A DNA stretch of 64,000 nt from Coprobacillus sp. GTDB lineage: Bacteria > Bacillota_I > Bacilli_A > RFN20 > CAG-826. Made by a program: the position numbers and the translations under genes. The stretch's first letter is position 1, and each line of letters begins with the position of its first letter. Of the stretch, positions 45,895-54,087 are shown piece after piece. The notes beneath the pieces are model-generated. The model saw only the letters and a list, made by a program, of their open reading frames with translations. It was not told where the DNA came from and did not search any database. The stretch covers positions 1 through 64,000 of the forward strand of contig JAJQAG010000004.1 of NCBI GenBank assembly GCA_021203905.1. Reading direction: 5' to 3'.

Positions 45895-46080
45895 TTAGTG
45901 AGACTTAAGGAGGGAGCGATAAGCATGAGCGCTCATACGCACTCTCACTTTTCTTCCATCCACAACTATCGTGTGGGTCTGAAGATTGGTGTTCCACTTA
46001 CGTCTTGTCGCAATCATTGACTTGCTTCTTTTGTTCCCGCTTTGTGGTCCCTTACCAGAGACTGGGCATTTCCTTGACAT
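45895..46080 (-). CDS. rpmB: Ribosomal protein bL28
   Basis: A 61-residue basic protein starting MSRKCPVSGKGP, as L28 does, with the conserved HTIVVDGRKVRVRMSAHAYRSL end. The open frame extends upstream, but 46080 is chosen from homology and an AAGGAAG site. It lies convergent with the rpe operon; in Bacillus rpmB is also near rpe. Confidence 0.95.
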   Translation of the reverse strand: MSRKCPVSGKGPQSGNKRSKSMIATRRKWNTNLQTHTIVVDGRKVRVRMSAHAYRSLLKSH

Positions 46081-46111
46081 AATTCGCTTCTTCCTTTCTT
46101 GAATTTTCCTA

Positions 46112-46145
46112 TGTGATATTATCACAAAGGAACGATAACTTGCAA
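46112..46145 (-). promoter_or_regulatory. rpmB promoter overlapped by a perfect dyad
   Basis: On the minus strand TTGCAA (46145-46140), an 18-nt spacer and an extended -10 (TGATAATAT) precede rpmB. A perfect 7+1+7 palindrome, TGTGATA and TATCACA (46112-46126), covers the -10 box, as an operator for a dimeric repressor would. Confidence 0.6.
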
Positions 46146-46158
46146 TATTTTCTTTTTG

Positions 46159-46617
46159 TTAGAACTTTACATTAGGATATTTAATCATAAACTCATCTTG
46201 ACTCATGAGGTTGTGACACTCTTTTAGCATAATGGGATAGAGCTTCCCCTTCTTATCAAAGGCGATGTATTTCTTAAATCCATCTCTGGTAAAGAAACAG
46301 ACAATCTTTTTTCTTTGGGAGAGGTCTTGATCAATGTAGATGATGTTATCGAAGCGGTAGTGGGTCTTTCTTCTAAATCTGACGACCTCCACTTCAGTCT
46401 TTGAGACAAGGTAATAATTAGAGAAGATGGTAAAAGGATAAAAGATAAGGGCTAAACCTAACCACACCCCAATAATGGTCCACTGACTCCAATCCCAATG
46501 TCCATCTTCAGGTGAGACAAAACGGGAGAAGAAGATAAAGAAAAGAGCAATCCCTAAGACAAGGACTGCAAGTAAAAAGGTTAATGTTGATCTTCCCTTA
46601 GGGGTTGTAAGTTTCAT
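46159..46617 (-). CDS. Small membrane protein with PH-like cytosolic part, unknown function
   Basis: A 152-residue protein with two hydrophobic segments in the first 70 residues, then a soluble beta-rich part (YYLVSKTEVEVVRFRRKTHYRFDNI) that resembles bacterial PH domains. It starts one base after the ThyX-like gene ends, so it is probably the last gene of the dCMP deaminase-folD unit. No functional link is evident. Confidence 0.7.
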   Translation of the reverse strand: MKLTTPKGRSTLTFLLAVLVLGIALFFIFFSRFVSPEDGHWDWSQWTIIGVWLGLALIFYPFTIFSNYYLVSKTEVEVVRFRRKTHYRFDNIIYIDQDLSQRKKIVCFFTRDGFKKYIAFDKKGKLYPIMLKECHNLMSQDEFMIKYPNVKF

Positions 46618-46618
46618 C

Positions 46619-47209
46619 TTATAGTTTATCCACTCCTGTAAGTTCTATGAAGTGGGGGAGTTGTTCACACCACGCACAGAACACATGCCACTCGTTGAGT
46701 TTGTGGTAGCGTCTTTGTAAGTACATCGTTTTAAGTTGTTGATAGTTAGTGGTCATCGTCGCTCCTAGACAGAATCCACATGGTAGCGAGGCAACAACTT
46801 CTCTCCATTTAAGAGCTTTCTCTTCAGCGTCTTCAATAGCGTTATATTCACTAATTAAGTCTTGAACCACACTGATTGCTTTAGGAGAAGTCTCATCCAC
46901 ACATTGACTGGCGACATCAAATTTCATGAGGCAGTGCATCGTCGATTGCGAAGAGACGAAATCAAACCAATGGTATCTCTGCGCTTGTTTCCACCAATAT
47001 AGTGGAGCGGTCACATCCATCTGGACAATGATCCCTTTAAGGTAATTATCGTGGCCCTCACCATTACGTTGGTTTCCGAGGTTAATTGCTCTCTTATAAT
47101 CTTTATCGGTGACCTCAGTCCGGTCAAAAGAAGTTCTCATCGGGTTACCTGAGGCTTTGATAGATTTATCGAGTCCGTAGACTTCAGTATTGATAATATT
47201 AAAATTCAT
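46619..47209 (-). CDS. Divergent ThyX-like protein (candidate flavin-dependent thymidylate synthase)
   Basis: A 196-residue protein annotated nowhere that I can recall by name. Residues 77-92 (QRYHWFDFVSSQSTMH) resemble the ThyX region RHRxxSxNExSxR, with R78, H80 and a serine-rich end. Residues 154-175 (TNYQQLKTMYLQRR then HKLNEW) resemble the ThyX C-terminal TNxRxLxxxFxLR and HAQWEIR. Its neighbours make dUMP precursor (dCMP deaminase) and methylene-tetrahydrofolate (FolD), the two ThyX substrates. The key arginine pattern is incomplete, so it may be an altered or inactive relative. The start overlaps folD by 11 nt. Confidence 0.55.
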   Translation of the reverse strand: MNFNIINTEVYGLDKSIKASGNPMRTSFDRTEVTDKDYKRAINLGNQRNGEGHDNYLKGIIVQMDVTAPLYWWKQAQRYHWFDFVSSQSTMHCLMKFDVASQCVDETSPKAISVVQDLISEYNAIEDAEEKALKWREVVASLPCGFCLGATMTTNYQQLKTMYLQRRYHKLNEWHVFCAWCEQLPHFIELTGVDKL

Positions 47210-47993
47210 GTTCGTAGGCCTCTAATACATTTTCCATGAGTGCTAAGCGGGTTAAAAGACCCACTCCACGAGGAACGGGAGTTTGAAGTCTGACAGGTAA
47301 GCCTGGCTCACAGTCCCCATAGAGCTTCCCATCCACACGACTAATGCCGACATCGACTACCACGGCACTTTCTTTAAACTTAAAGGTGTGATCAATGAGT
47401 CCTTTACGACCGGTAGCGACCACTAAAATATCCGCATTTTCCACATATCTTTCCATATCTTCTCTCTTGGTCTTAGAGTGAAGAATAGTGACATTACCAT
47501 TGAGTTTAAGGAAGAGTTTTGCCATGGGTTTACCCACAATCTCACTTCTTCCAATAACCACGCAGTTCTGGCCTTCTATTTGAATATTCTCTTCTTTTAA
47601 GTAATCGATTATCCCTCTAGGAGTGCAAGCTTCAAAATGAGAGAAGGGATTAAAACCATCGATATCTTTATTTGGGGCAATAGCCGCTTTGACATGAGTG
47701 GGATCAATGTGCTTGGGAACTGGTAATTGCACAATAATTCCATGAACATCCGCACTGTTATTAAGATCATCAATCAACTCTAAAAGTGTTTCTTCACTCG
47801 TGTCTTCTTCAAGTTTAATATGTCTCACTCTGATCCCAAGTTCGCTGGCATCCTTAATCTTTCCTGAGACATAGATATTGCTTCCTTCATCATCGTTGAC
47901 TTGAATGATAACAAAATATGGAGCGGATGGGAGAGTGGCCACTTGCTCTTTAATTCTCTCTTTTTCTTCTTTTACATAATCAACGATTTCCAT
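47199..47993 (-). CDS. folD: Methylenetetrahydrofolate dehydrogenase/cyclohydrolase
   Basis: A 264-residue bifunctional enzyme interconverting methylene- and formyl-tetrahydrofolate. The active-site YxxxK lies in NIYVSGKIK, with VQLPVPKH, NKDIDGFNP and the dinucleotide-binding GRSEIVGKPMA. The frame is open to 48125, but 47993 is chosen: MEIVDYVKEE with AAGGAAATAAG just upstream, 10 nt after the deaminase. Length is a little short of the usual 280. Confidence 0.95.
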   Translation of the reverse strand: MEIVDYVKEEKERIKEQVATLPSAPYFVIIQVNDDEGSNIYVSGKIKDASELGIRVRHIKLEEDTSEETLLELIDDLNNSADVHGIIVQLPVPKHIDPTHVKAAIAPNKDIDGFNPFSHFEACTPRGIIDYLKEENIQIEGQNCVVIGRSEIVGKPMAKLFLKLNGNVTILHSKTKREDMERYVENADILVVATGRKGLIDHTFKFKESAVVVDVGISRVDGKLYGDCEPGLPVRLQTPVPRGVGLLTRLALMENVLEAYEHEF

Positions 47994-48003
47994 ACTTATT
48001 TCC

Positions 48004-48474
48004 TTAATATTTAATCTTTGGGACTTTCGCGTTATACACTCTCGTCTTGACTCCGGCGAGAGAGAGGAGGATAACACTGGCTTGGGTCTCTGTGGTGTCT
48101 GGATATTTATTCTCCATATAGACAACTTCTTTTATTCCTGTTTGAATAATCGCTTTTGCGCATTCATTGCAAGGGAAGAGAGTGACATATAAGATGCAAT
48201 CTTTAAGAGCACTTCCATCTCTGGCATTTAAGATGGCATTTAGTTCCGCATGACAGACATAGAGATATTTTGAATCAAGTCCCTCACCTTTATTCCATGA
48301 GACTTTCTCTTCATCTATTCCTGAGGGCATTCCGTTGTAACCAATGGAGACGACCTTGTGGTCTTTATCCACAATACACGCTCCTACTTTGGTATTGGGA
48401 TCTTTACTCCTTAAAGCGCTAAGGAGAGCAATTCCCATAAAGTATTCATCCCAGCTAATATTATCGCTTTTCAT
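48004..48474 (-). CDS. comEB: dCMP deaminase
   Basis: A 156-residue zinc deaminase making dUMP from dCMP. Zinc ligands are in CHAELNAIL (His, with the catalytic Glu) and PCNECAKAI (two Cys). It begins with SWDEYFMGIALLSALRSKDPNTKVGACIVD, typical of ComEB/Dcd-type enzymes. In Bacillus comEB lies between comEA and comEC; here it has moved and leads folD and the ThyX-like gene. AAGGTGATT upstream can serve as ribosome-binding site. Confidence 0.94.
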   Translation of the reverse strand: MKSDNISWDEYFMGIALLSALRSKDPNTKVGACIVDKDHKVVSIGYNGMPSGIDEEKVSWNKGEGLDSKYLYVCHAELNAILNARDGSALKDCILYVTLFPCNECAKAIIQTGIKEVVYMENKYPDTTETQASVILLSLAGVKTRVYNAKVPKIKY

Positions 48475-48586
48475 AACTAATCACCTTAATTAGATATTTT
48501 ACAAAAAAGCGCCTCATAAATAAATTATATTTATTCCCACTTTTTAAAATGATGGAGAAAACTAGATTTCATCGTTGTCGAAATTA

Positions 48587-48614
48587 TTGTGTTTTCTTCC
48601 TCTAGGAGTATATT
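48587..48614 (+). promoter_or_regulatory. Promoter of the serpin gene (leaderless arrangement)
   Basis: TTGTGT (48587-48592), a 16-nt spacer and TATATT (48609-48614), ending 6 nt before the ATG. An AGGAG at 48604-48608 is upstream of the -10 and so outside the mRNA. Confidence 0.55.
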
Positions 48615-48620
48615 AAAGGT

Positions 48621-49916
48621 ATGAAAAAGTTTTCTAAACTTATCATAAGTTTATCTTGTGTCTGTATTTGCTCTCTCTCTGGTTGCTCTGGGGCAACAGT
48701 TTATGGAAGTCCCAAAAAGACAAGAGAGCTTTCCTATGAAGAGGAAGGTAGTGAGGCTTATTTAGAGGTCTTAAGTGCTCTTGATACTTTTGGAATGAAG
48801 TTTGCGTCTTGTTGCTATCAAGGGACAAGCACCAATGTCGCCATCTCTCCTCTCTCTTTATACTCCGCTTTAGCGTTAGCCGCGTGTTGTGCTTCATCTC
48901 AGACGAGAGACGAGATTCTCTCCGCTTTAGGAGTGGACTACTCTACTCTTGTCTCAGGTTATGAGATTTTATATAACGATGTCACAGAGAAAACCTATTC
49001 TAATAAAGGAGATCTAAGATCAGAGCTAGACCTTACTAATTCCCTTTGGTTACAAAAGGATCTTGAGGTTAATAAATCCACAGTGAAAGAGTTATCAAAT
49101 AACTTCTACACTTATACCCAAGGAGTGGACTTTAATGGTAATAATACCAGTGCGAATAATGAGATTACCAAGTTTATTAAGAAACACACTCATAGCTTAA
49201 TTGAGAGAGACTTTGACTTTGATGTCTCCACTTTATTTGTGCTCTTAAATACTTTGTATTTAAAAGATGTCTGGAGAGAAGAGGGAAATGATATCTCTTC
49301 CTATGGAAAAAAGACCTTTACTCAAGGGGATGGCACTACAGTGAGTGTTCCTCTTTACTATCGAAATTACATTACAGGAAAGCCATATGAAGGCACAAAC
49401 TTCACGAGTTTCTATGCTTCTACCTATAGCGGTTATCGTCTCACCTTTATTAAACCTAATGAGGGCTACACAGTGAGTGAAATCTATAGTGAAGAAACCT
49501 TTAATGAGGCGATGAATGCCACTTATATCAGGCAAGACGATACCCTTATGGAAAGATACAACACCAGAAGTATCTTCCCCGAATTCAGTGCGAGTTATGA
49601 TAGTGATGTCAGCGGGATCCTAAAAAGTGAGTTTGGGATTAATGATCTCTTTAGTGAAACAAACTGTGATATGTCTAATCTCACTGATAGTCATGTCTAC
49701 TGCTCTAAAGTAGAGCATGTCACTCAACTTGAAGTCACTAAGAAAGGGATTGAAGGAAGTGCAGTCTCTATCCTTGACATGGCGGGTAGCGGTGCTACTG
49801 TTGGTGAATATACAGAGGTCTACTTTGACTTTATCCTTGATCATGCCTTTATGTATGTCTTAACCGCTATAAATGGAGAACCACTCTTTATGGGAGTGGT
49901 TAATACATTATCTTAA
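48621..49916 (+). CDS. Lipoprotein serpin (serine/cysteine protease inhibitor)
   Basis: A 431-residue protein with lipobox LSGC (Cys22) and a full-length serpin body: NVAISPLSLYSALALAA, ANNEITKFIKKHT, FVLLNTLYLKDVW, the breach region near THVTQLEVTKKG and the C-terminal DHAFMYVLTAINGEPLFMGVV. The reactive-centre region runs from about residue 378 to 405, with a small-residue hinge (EGSAVSILDMAGSGA). Serpins trap proteases by inserting this loop. Bacterial ones are uncommon; the Bifidobacterium longum serpin inhibits neutrophil and pancreatic elastase. A surface-anchored inhibitor fits a gut or host-associated life. Target unknown. Confidence 0.9.
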   Translation: MKKFSKLIISLSCVCICSLSGCSGATVYGSPKKTRELSYEEEGSEAYLEVLSALDTFGMKFASCCYQGTSTNVAISPLSLYSALALAACCASSQTRDEILSALGVDYSTLVSGYEILYNDVTEKTYSNKGDLRSELDLTNSLWLQKDLEVNKSTVKELSNNFYTYTQGVDFNGNNTSANNEITKFIKKHTHSLIERDFDFDVSTLFVLLNTLYLKDVWREEGNDISSYGKKTFTQGDGTTVSVPLYYRNYITGKPYEGTNFTSFYASTYSGYRLTFIKPNEGYTVSEIYSEETFNEAMNATYIRQDDTLMERYNTRSIFPEFSASYDSDVSGILKSEFGINDLFSETNCDMSNLTDSHVYCSKVEHVTQLEVTKKGIEGSAVSILDMAGSGATVGEYTEVYFDFILDHAFMYVLTAINGEPLFMGVVNTLS

Positions 49917-49932
49917 TGTCTTTATCTTTATA

Positions 49933-49953
49933 TTTTATTTTGATAAAATAAAA
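49933..49953 (+). promoter_or_regulatory. A/T dyad and -10 box of the alaS transcript
   Basis: A perfect 9-bp A/T inverted repeat (49933-49941 and 49945-49953, 3-nt loop) follows the serpin gene and may weakly end its transcript. TAAAAT at 49944-49949 within it is a plausible -10 for the T-box leader, with start near 49956. Confidence 0.45.
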
Positions 49954-49955
49954 GC

Positions 49956-50175
49956 AATTCGATGAGGGAAAAGAAATCTAACATTCTCTTCTTAGAGAGT
50001 AGTGGTGGCTGGAAGCACTATAGGAGAAGTTAGATGGGCCACTTCCTGAGAGCGACTAATCCTCGCCGGTTAAGACTCCGTAAATGTCTAATTAAGAGCG
50101 TTATATCTCACAAGAGATAACGAATAAGGATGGTACCGCGGTTAAATAATCGTTCCTTAGATTAGGAACTTTTTT
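49956..50175 (+). promoter_or_regulatory. T-box riboswitch upstream of alaS
   Basis: The leader has the stem I start (AGAGAGTAGTGG near 49994) and the conserved T-box bulge sequence GGTACCGCGG (50132-50141), which pairs with the tRNA acceptor end. It ends in an intrinsic terminator: GTTCCT (50152-50157) pairs with AGGAAC (50164-50169) before T6. The likely specifier codon is GCC (50038-50040, followed by AC), an alanine codon matching the downstream gene; I placed it by pattern, not by full folding. Uncharged tRNA-Ala should favour read-through into alaS. Confidence 0.9.
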
Positions 50176-50194
50176 ATGTTTAAGGAGAAGAAAG

Positions 50195-52810
50195 ATGAAA
50201 AAGTTAACAGGAAACGAAATCAGAAATATGTGGCTTGATTTCTTTAAGAGCAAAGGTCATCGAGTGGAACCAGGCGCCAGTCTCATTCCAAAGAATGACC
50301 CCACTTTACTCTGGATTAATTCTGGTGTAGCCGCGCTTAAGAAATACTTTGATGGGAGTGAGATTCCTCCATCAAGAAGAATTTGTAATGTTCAAAAAGC
50401 CATCAGAACCAACGATATCGATAATGTCGGTCACACTTCTAAGCATCATACCTTCTTTGAGATGCTTGGTAATTTCTCTATTGGAGACTACTTCCGTAGT
50501 GACGCTATTAAATATGCCACGGAAATCTTAACATCTCCAGAATGGTTTGATATGGATGTTGATAAGTTATTTGTAACTTATCATCCTACTGATTTAGAAG
50601 CGAAAAAACTCTGGGAAGAGTGTGGTATTAATCCCACTCATATTATCCCTCTTGAACATAACTATTGGGAGATTGGTGAGGGACCTTGTGGTCCAAATAC
50701 GGAAGTCTTTTATGATCGAGGTGAGAGTTATGATCCCGAACATAAAGGAGTGGAGCTTCTTACTAACGAAGTTGAGAATGAACGCTATGTCGAGATCTGG
50801 GGCATTGTCTTCTCCCAATATAACGCAGTGAGTGGTGTCCCAAGAGAAGAATATAAAGAACTCCCCTCAAAGAATATTGATACCGGAGCGGGCTTAGAGA
50901 GAATTGCGTGTATTTCACAAGATGTGCCCACAAACTTTGATACCGATCTCTTCTCTCCTCTTATTAAAGCCATCTCTAAGATTGCCGTAGTGAAGTATGA
51001 AGATAACTACACCGCTTATCGAGTCATAGCTGATCATATTCGGGCGCTTACTTTTGCTCTTAGTGATGGAGAGATGTTCTCTAACGAAGGAAGAGGATAT
51101 GTTTTAAGAAGACTTCTTAGAAGAGCCCTTCGTTATGGAAGGGAGATTGGGATCAATCATCCCTTCTTATCCACTTTAGTGGATACAGTTTACTCTATCT
51201 ATAAAGATTTCTATCCTTATCTCAGTGAGAGATTAGAGTTTATTAAAAACATTATCCACGCCGAAGAAGAGAAATTCCTTAAGACGCTTGAGAATGGAGA
51301 ATCGTTACTTTTAAAACTCATCAGTGAGAATAAAGTGATCTCTGGAAAAGACTTATTCCGTCTTTATGATACCTTTGGTTTTCCTAAAGAACTCTCCATG
51401 GAGATATGTGAAGAGAATGGAGTGAGTGTGGATCTAAGTGGCTTTGATGAAGAGATGGCCAAACAAAAAGAAACCGCAAGAAAAGCGAGAAATGAATATC
51501 AATCCATGTCTAAACAATCAAAAGATTTACTCGATTGCACTGTTGAAAGCGAATTCCTATATGACACAATCAAACCCCTAAAAGCGGAAGTTGTGGCTCT
51601 CTTTAATCTCAAAGGAGAGAAAGTTGACTCTCTCTCTGAGGAGGGAATCGTCATCTTTGATAAGACTAATTTCTACGCAGAAATGGGAGGTCAAGTCGCG
51701 GATTTAGGAGAGATCTCAAATAAAACATGTCTGGCTAAAGTCACGGATGTAAAGAATGCTCCTAACAAACAACATTTACACTACATTACTCTCTTATATG
51801 GTAGTGTGAAAGTTGGAGATACATTCACTCTTAAGATTGAGCAAGAGAGAAGAAATCAGATTATGAGAAATCATAGTGCCACTCATCTCCTTCAAGCGGC
51901 ACTAGAAGAAGTGCTTGGAGATCACATAGCTCAAGCGGGATCTTTTGTCTGTGATGAATTCCTCACCTTTGACTTTACTCACTATAGCAAGATGAGTGAT
52001 GAAGAAATTGCTCTTGTGGAAGAGAAAGTCAATGGATGGATTAATGACGCGATTGAAGAAAAGACCCTTGTCTTACCGATAGAAGAAGCGAAGAAACTTG
52101 GAGCGAGAGCTCTCTTTAATGATAAGTATGGCGATATCGTGAGAGTAGTGACCTTTGGAGAAGTCAGTAAAGAATTCTGTGGTGGCACTCATGTCAAGAA
52201 CACTCAAGATATTGGTTCTTTCTACATTGAAAGCGAAGAATCTATTGCCGCGGGAGTCCGTCGTATTAGTGCGCGAACATCTCTCGGTGGCTATCATCTT
52301 GAAAAGTCTCGTCGTCATATTTTACTTCAAGCTTCTCATAAACTCGGAGCCACCTCTTTCAGTGAGATTATGCCTAGACTTAATTCTCTCGTCATTGAGA
52401 GAGACGCTTTAAGAAAAGTCGTGGGTGAACTTACCGCCACGATAGGAGCGAGTATTGCCACCTCTCTCTTAAAAGATGCAGATACTAGTCATGGTTATCC
52501 TGTTATCTTTGCCTATCTTAAAAGCTCCCCAAGAGATGTTCTCTCTTCGGTAGCGGATTTCTTTAGAAGCCGTTATCCAGACTATGTCTTATGTTTGGTG
52601 GGTGATAATGGAAACGGAGAATATCCCATTGTCTCATTTGTCAAGGGAAAACCCCTCAATAGTGGGACCAATGCTGGAGAAATTCTTAAAATTGTCTCCT
52701 CTTACCTTAATGGTAAAGGTGGAGGCAAGAACGACGCCGCTAGCGGAAATGGTAAGGATATTACCGCCATTGATTATGCCTTTAGCAAAGGAAAAGAGGT
52801 TATTAAGTAG
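50195..52810 (+). CDS. alaS: Alanyl-tRNA synthetase
   Basis: An 871-residue class II synthetase. The catalytic domain starts with MWLDFFKSKGHRVEPGASLIP. The editing domain has HSATHLLQAAL and the zinc-binding CGGTHV, and the C-terminal domain has the glycine-rich GKGGGKNDAASG. AAGGAG precedes the ATG. It is controlled by the T-box upstream and co-transcribed with ruvX, whose GTG shares a base with its stop. Confidence 0.97.
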   Translation: MKKLTGNEIRNMWLDFFKSKGHRVEPGASLIPKNDPTLLWINSGVAALKKYFDGSEIPPSRRICNVQKAIRTNDIDNVGHTSKHHTFFEMLGNFSIGDYFRSDAIKYATEILTSPEWFDMDVDKLFVTYHPTDLEAKKLWEECGINPTHIIPLEHNYWEIGEGPCGPNTEVFYDRGESYDPEHKGVELLTNEVENERYVEIWGIVFSQYNAVSGVPREEYKELPSKNIDTGAGLERIACISQDVPTNFDTDLFSPLIKAISKIAVVKYEDNYTAYRVIADHIRALTFALSDGEMFSNEGRGYVLRRLLRRALRYGREIGINHPFLSTLVDTVYSIYKDFYPYLSERLEFIKNIIHAEEEKFLKTLENGESLLLKLISENKVISGKDLFRLYDTFGFPKELSMEICEENGVSVDLSGFDEEMAKQKETARKARNEYQSMSKQSKDLLDCTVESEFLYDTIKPLKAEVVALFNLKGEKVDSLSEEGIVIFDKTNFYAEMGGQVADLGEISNKTCLAKVTDVKNAPNKQHLHYITLLYGSVKVGDTFTLKIEQERRNQIMRNHSATHLLQAALEEVLGDHIAQAGSFVCDEFLTFDFTHYSKMSDEEIALVEEKVNGWINDAIEEKTLVLPIEEAKKLGARALFNDKYGDIVRVVTFGEVSKEFCGGTHVKNTQDIGSFYIESEESIAAGVRRISARTSLGGYHLEKSRRHILLQASHKLGATSFSEIMPRLNSLVIERDALRKVVGELTATIGASIATSLLKDADTSHGYPVIFAYLKSSPRDVLSSVADFFRSRYPDYVLCLVGDNGNGEYPIVSFVKGKPLNSGTNAGEILKIVSSYLNGKGGGKNDAASGNGKDITAIDYAFSKGKEVIK

Positions 52811-53244
52811 TGGAGAAATACCTCGGTCTTGATCTTGGGACACAGACTCTTGGTCTCGCGGATAGTGATGATTTAGGGATTGTTCACCCCCTAAAAACTC
52901 TCACCTTTCACCATCGTCAATTTATTGAGATCATCGATGAGCTTTATGACATCTGCCAAGAGAAGCGAATAAAGACCTTGGTCATTGGCCTCCCCCTTAA
53001 TATGAATGATCGAAGCGGAGAAAAGGTTAAATATGTTCATAACTTTGTTATGAAAGTTAATCAGAAATACCCAGATTTAAAGTTTGAATACGAGGATGAA
53101 AGACTAACCACTATACAAGCCTATGAAGAGGTTAATGAAATGAAATTTAAGGATAAGTTAGAGAGGAAGCTCTATGTGGATCAAGTCTCCGCTTGCATCA
53201 TTCTTGAAACTTATCTAAAGGGAGGAAATGGATATGGAAAATAA
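52810..53244 (+). CDS. ruvX: Holliday junction resolvase-like protein RuvX (YqgF)
   Basis: A 144-residue RNase H-fold protein with LGLDLGTQTLGLADSD, VIGLPLNMNDRSGE and DERLTTIQAYE as conserved acidic motifs. YqgF homologues act in 16S rRNA 5'-end processing and possibly junction resolution. GTG start, following alaS as in Bacillus. Confidence 0.93.
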   Translation: MEKYLGLDLGTQTLGLADSDDLGIVHPLKTLTFHHRQFIEIIDELYDICQEKRIKTLVIGLPLNMNDRSGEKVKYVHNFVMKVNQKYPDLKFEYEDERLTTIQAYEEVNEMKFKDKLERKLYVDQVSACIILETYLKGGNGYGK

Positions 53245-53515
53245 AAAAATGGATGATAACCAAATCACCATTATTGACGACGAAGGAAATGAGGCCACCT
53301 TTGAAATACTTTTTACCTACGATAACGAGGAAAAAGGAGTGAGTTATGTTCTCTTCTTTGCCCCTGATGATCCTGACAATATCTTTGCCATGAGATATGA
53401 TGATGAGGGGCACTTATATGACATCGAAAGCGATGAAGAATTCGATGAAGTTGAGGAAGTTTTAAACACTTTTGAAGAAAATGGTGGGGATTTTGTCGAA
53501 GAAGACGATGCTTAA
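53234..53515 (+). CDS. DUF1292-family acidic protein
   Basis: A 93-residue, strongly acidic protein of the YrzB/DUF1292 family (QITIIDDEGNEATFEILFTY, SYVLFFAPDD). Function unknown; the gene order alaS-ruvX-DUF1292 is conserved in Bacilli. ATG 53234 is chosen over 53228 because GGAGG is 8 nt from it and only 2 nt from the other. Its stop overlaps the stop of the convergent transporter gene. Confidence 0.88.
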   Translation: MENKKMDDNQITIIDDEGNEATFEILFTYDNEEKGVSYVLFFAPDDPDNIFAMRYDDEGHLYDIESDEEFDEVEEVLNTFEENGGDFVEEDDA

Positions 53516-54087
53516 AAGGAGTAGATAACCATACCCAGTAGCGCTGCGAGTAACAGAATCCACAGGACATTCATTCGCTTCTTTCGAATTTTATAATACA
53601 TCAGATACAAAATTGCTAAGACAATAAGCAGAGTCAGTGACTTGATATCAAAGACAAAATCTGATTGTACGGATTCCCCCGCAAAGAAGATTATCTGCAC
53701 TAAGAAGAAGAATGCTGTGGATAAAATAAGACCCACAACAATGGGTTTAATCCCATCAAGCCCCGCCCTCACAAGGCGGTTTTTCATTACCTTCGCGAGG
53801 ACAAAAGCAATGATAAGAATAATGATAAACGATGGTAAGATGACGCCGAGCGTGGCGCAAACCGCTCCCCAAATGCCAGCGGTTTGACTACCCACAAAAG
53901 TGGAAATATTAACCGCGAAAGGTCCGGGTGTCACTTCACTAATCGCAATAAAATCTGTAAGTTCTCCTTGAGTGAGCCACCCTCTACCGATGGTCTCTTC
54001 TTGGATCATGGGGATCATCGCATAGCCACCACCAAAGGTAAAGAGACCGATGAGGAAAAAGACATAGAAGAGTTCCCAGTATATCAT
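53512..54087 (-). CDS. Chromate transporter family protein, half 2
   Basis: A 191-residue half-size CHR protein with FGGGYAMIPMIQEE and EVTPGPFAVNISTFVGSQ, the conserved first-helix and second-helix motifs. Five to six membrane segments. It overlaps the preceding half by 4 nt. Short CHR proteins work as pairs with opposite topology. Chromate is only the best-known substrate; the natural one here is unknown. Confidence 0.9.
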   Translation of the reverse strand: MIYWELFYVFFLIGLFTFGGGYAMIPMIQEETIGRGWLTQGELTDFIAISEVTPGPFAVNISTFVGSQTAGIWGAVCATLGVILPSFIIILIIAFVLAKVMKNRLVRAGLDGIKPIVVGLILSTAFFFLVQIIFFAGESVQSDFVFDIKSLTLLIVLAILYLMYYKIRKKRMNVLWILLLAALLGMVIYSF

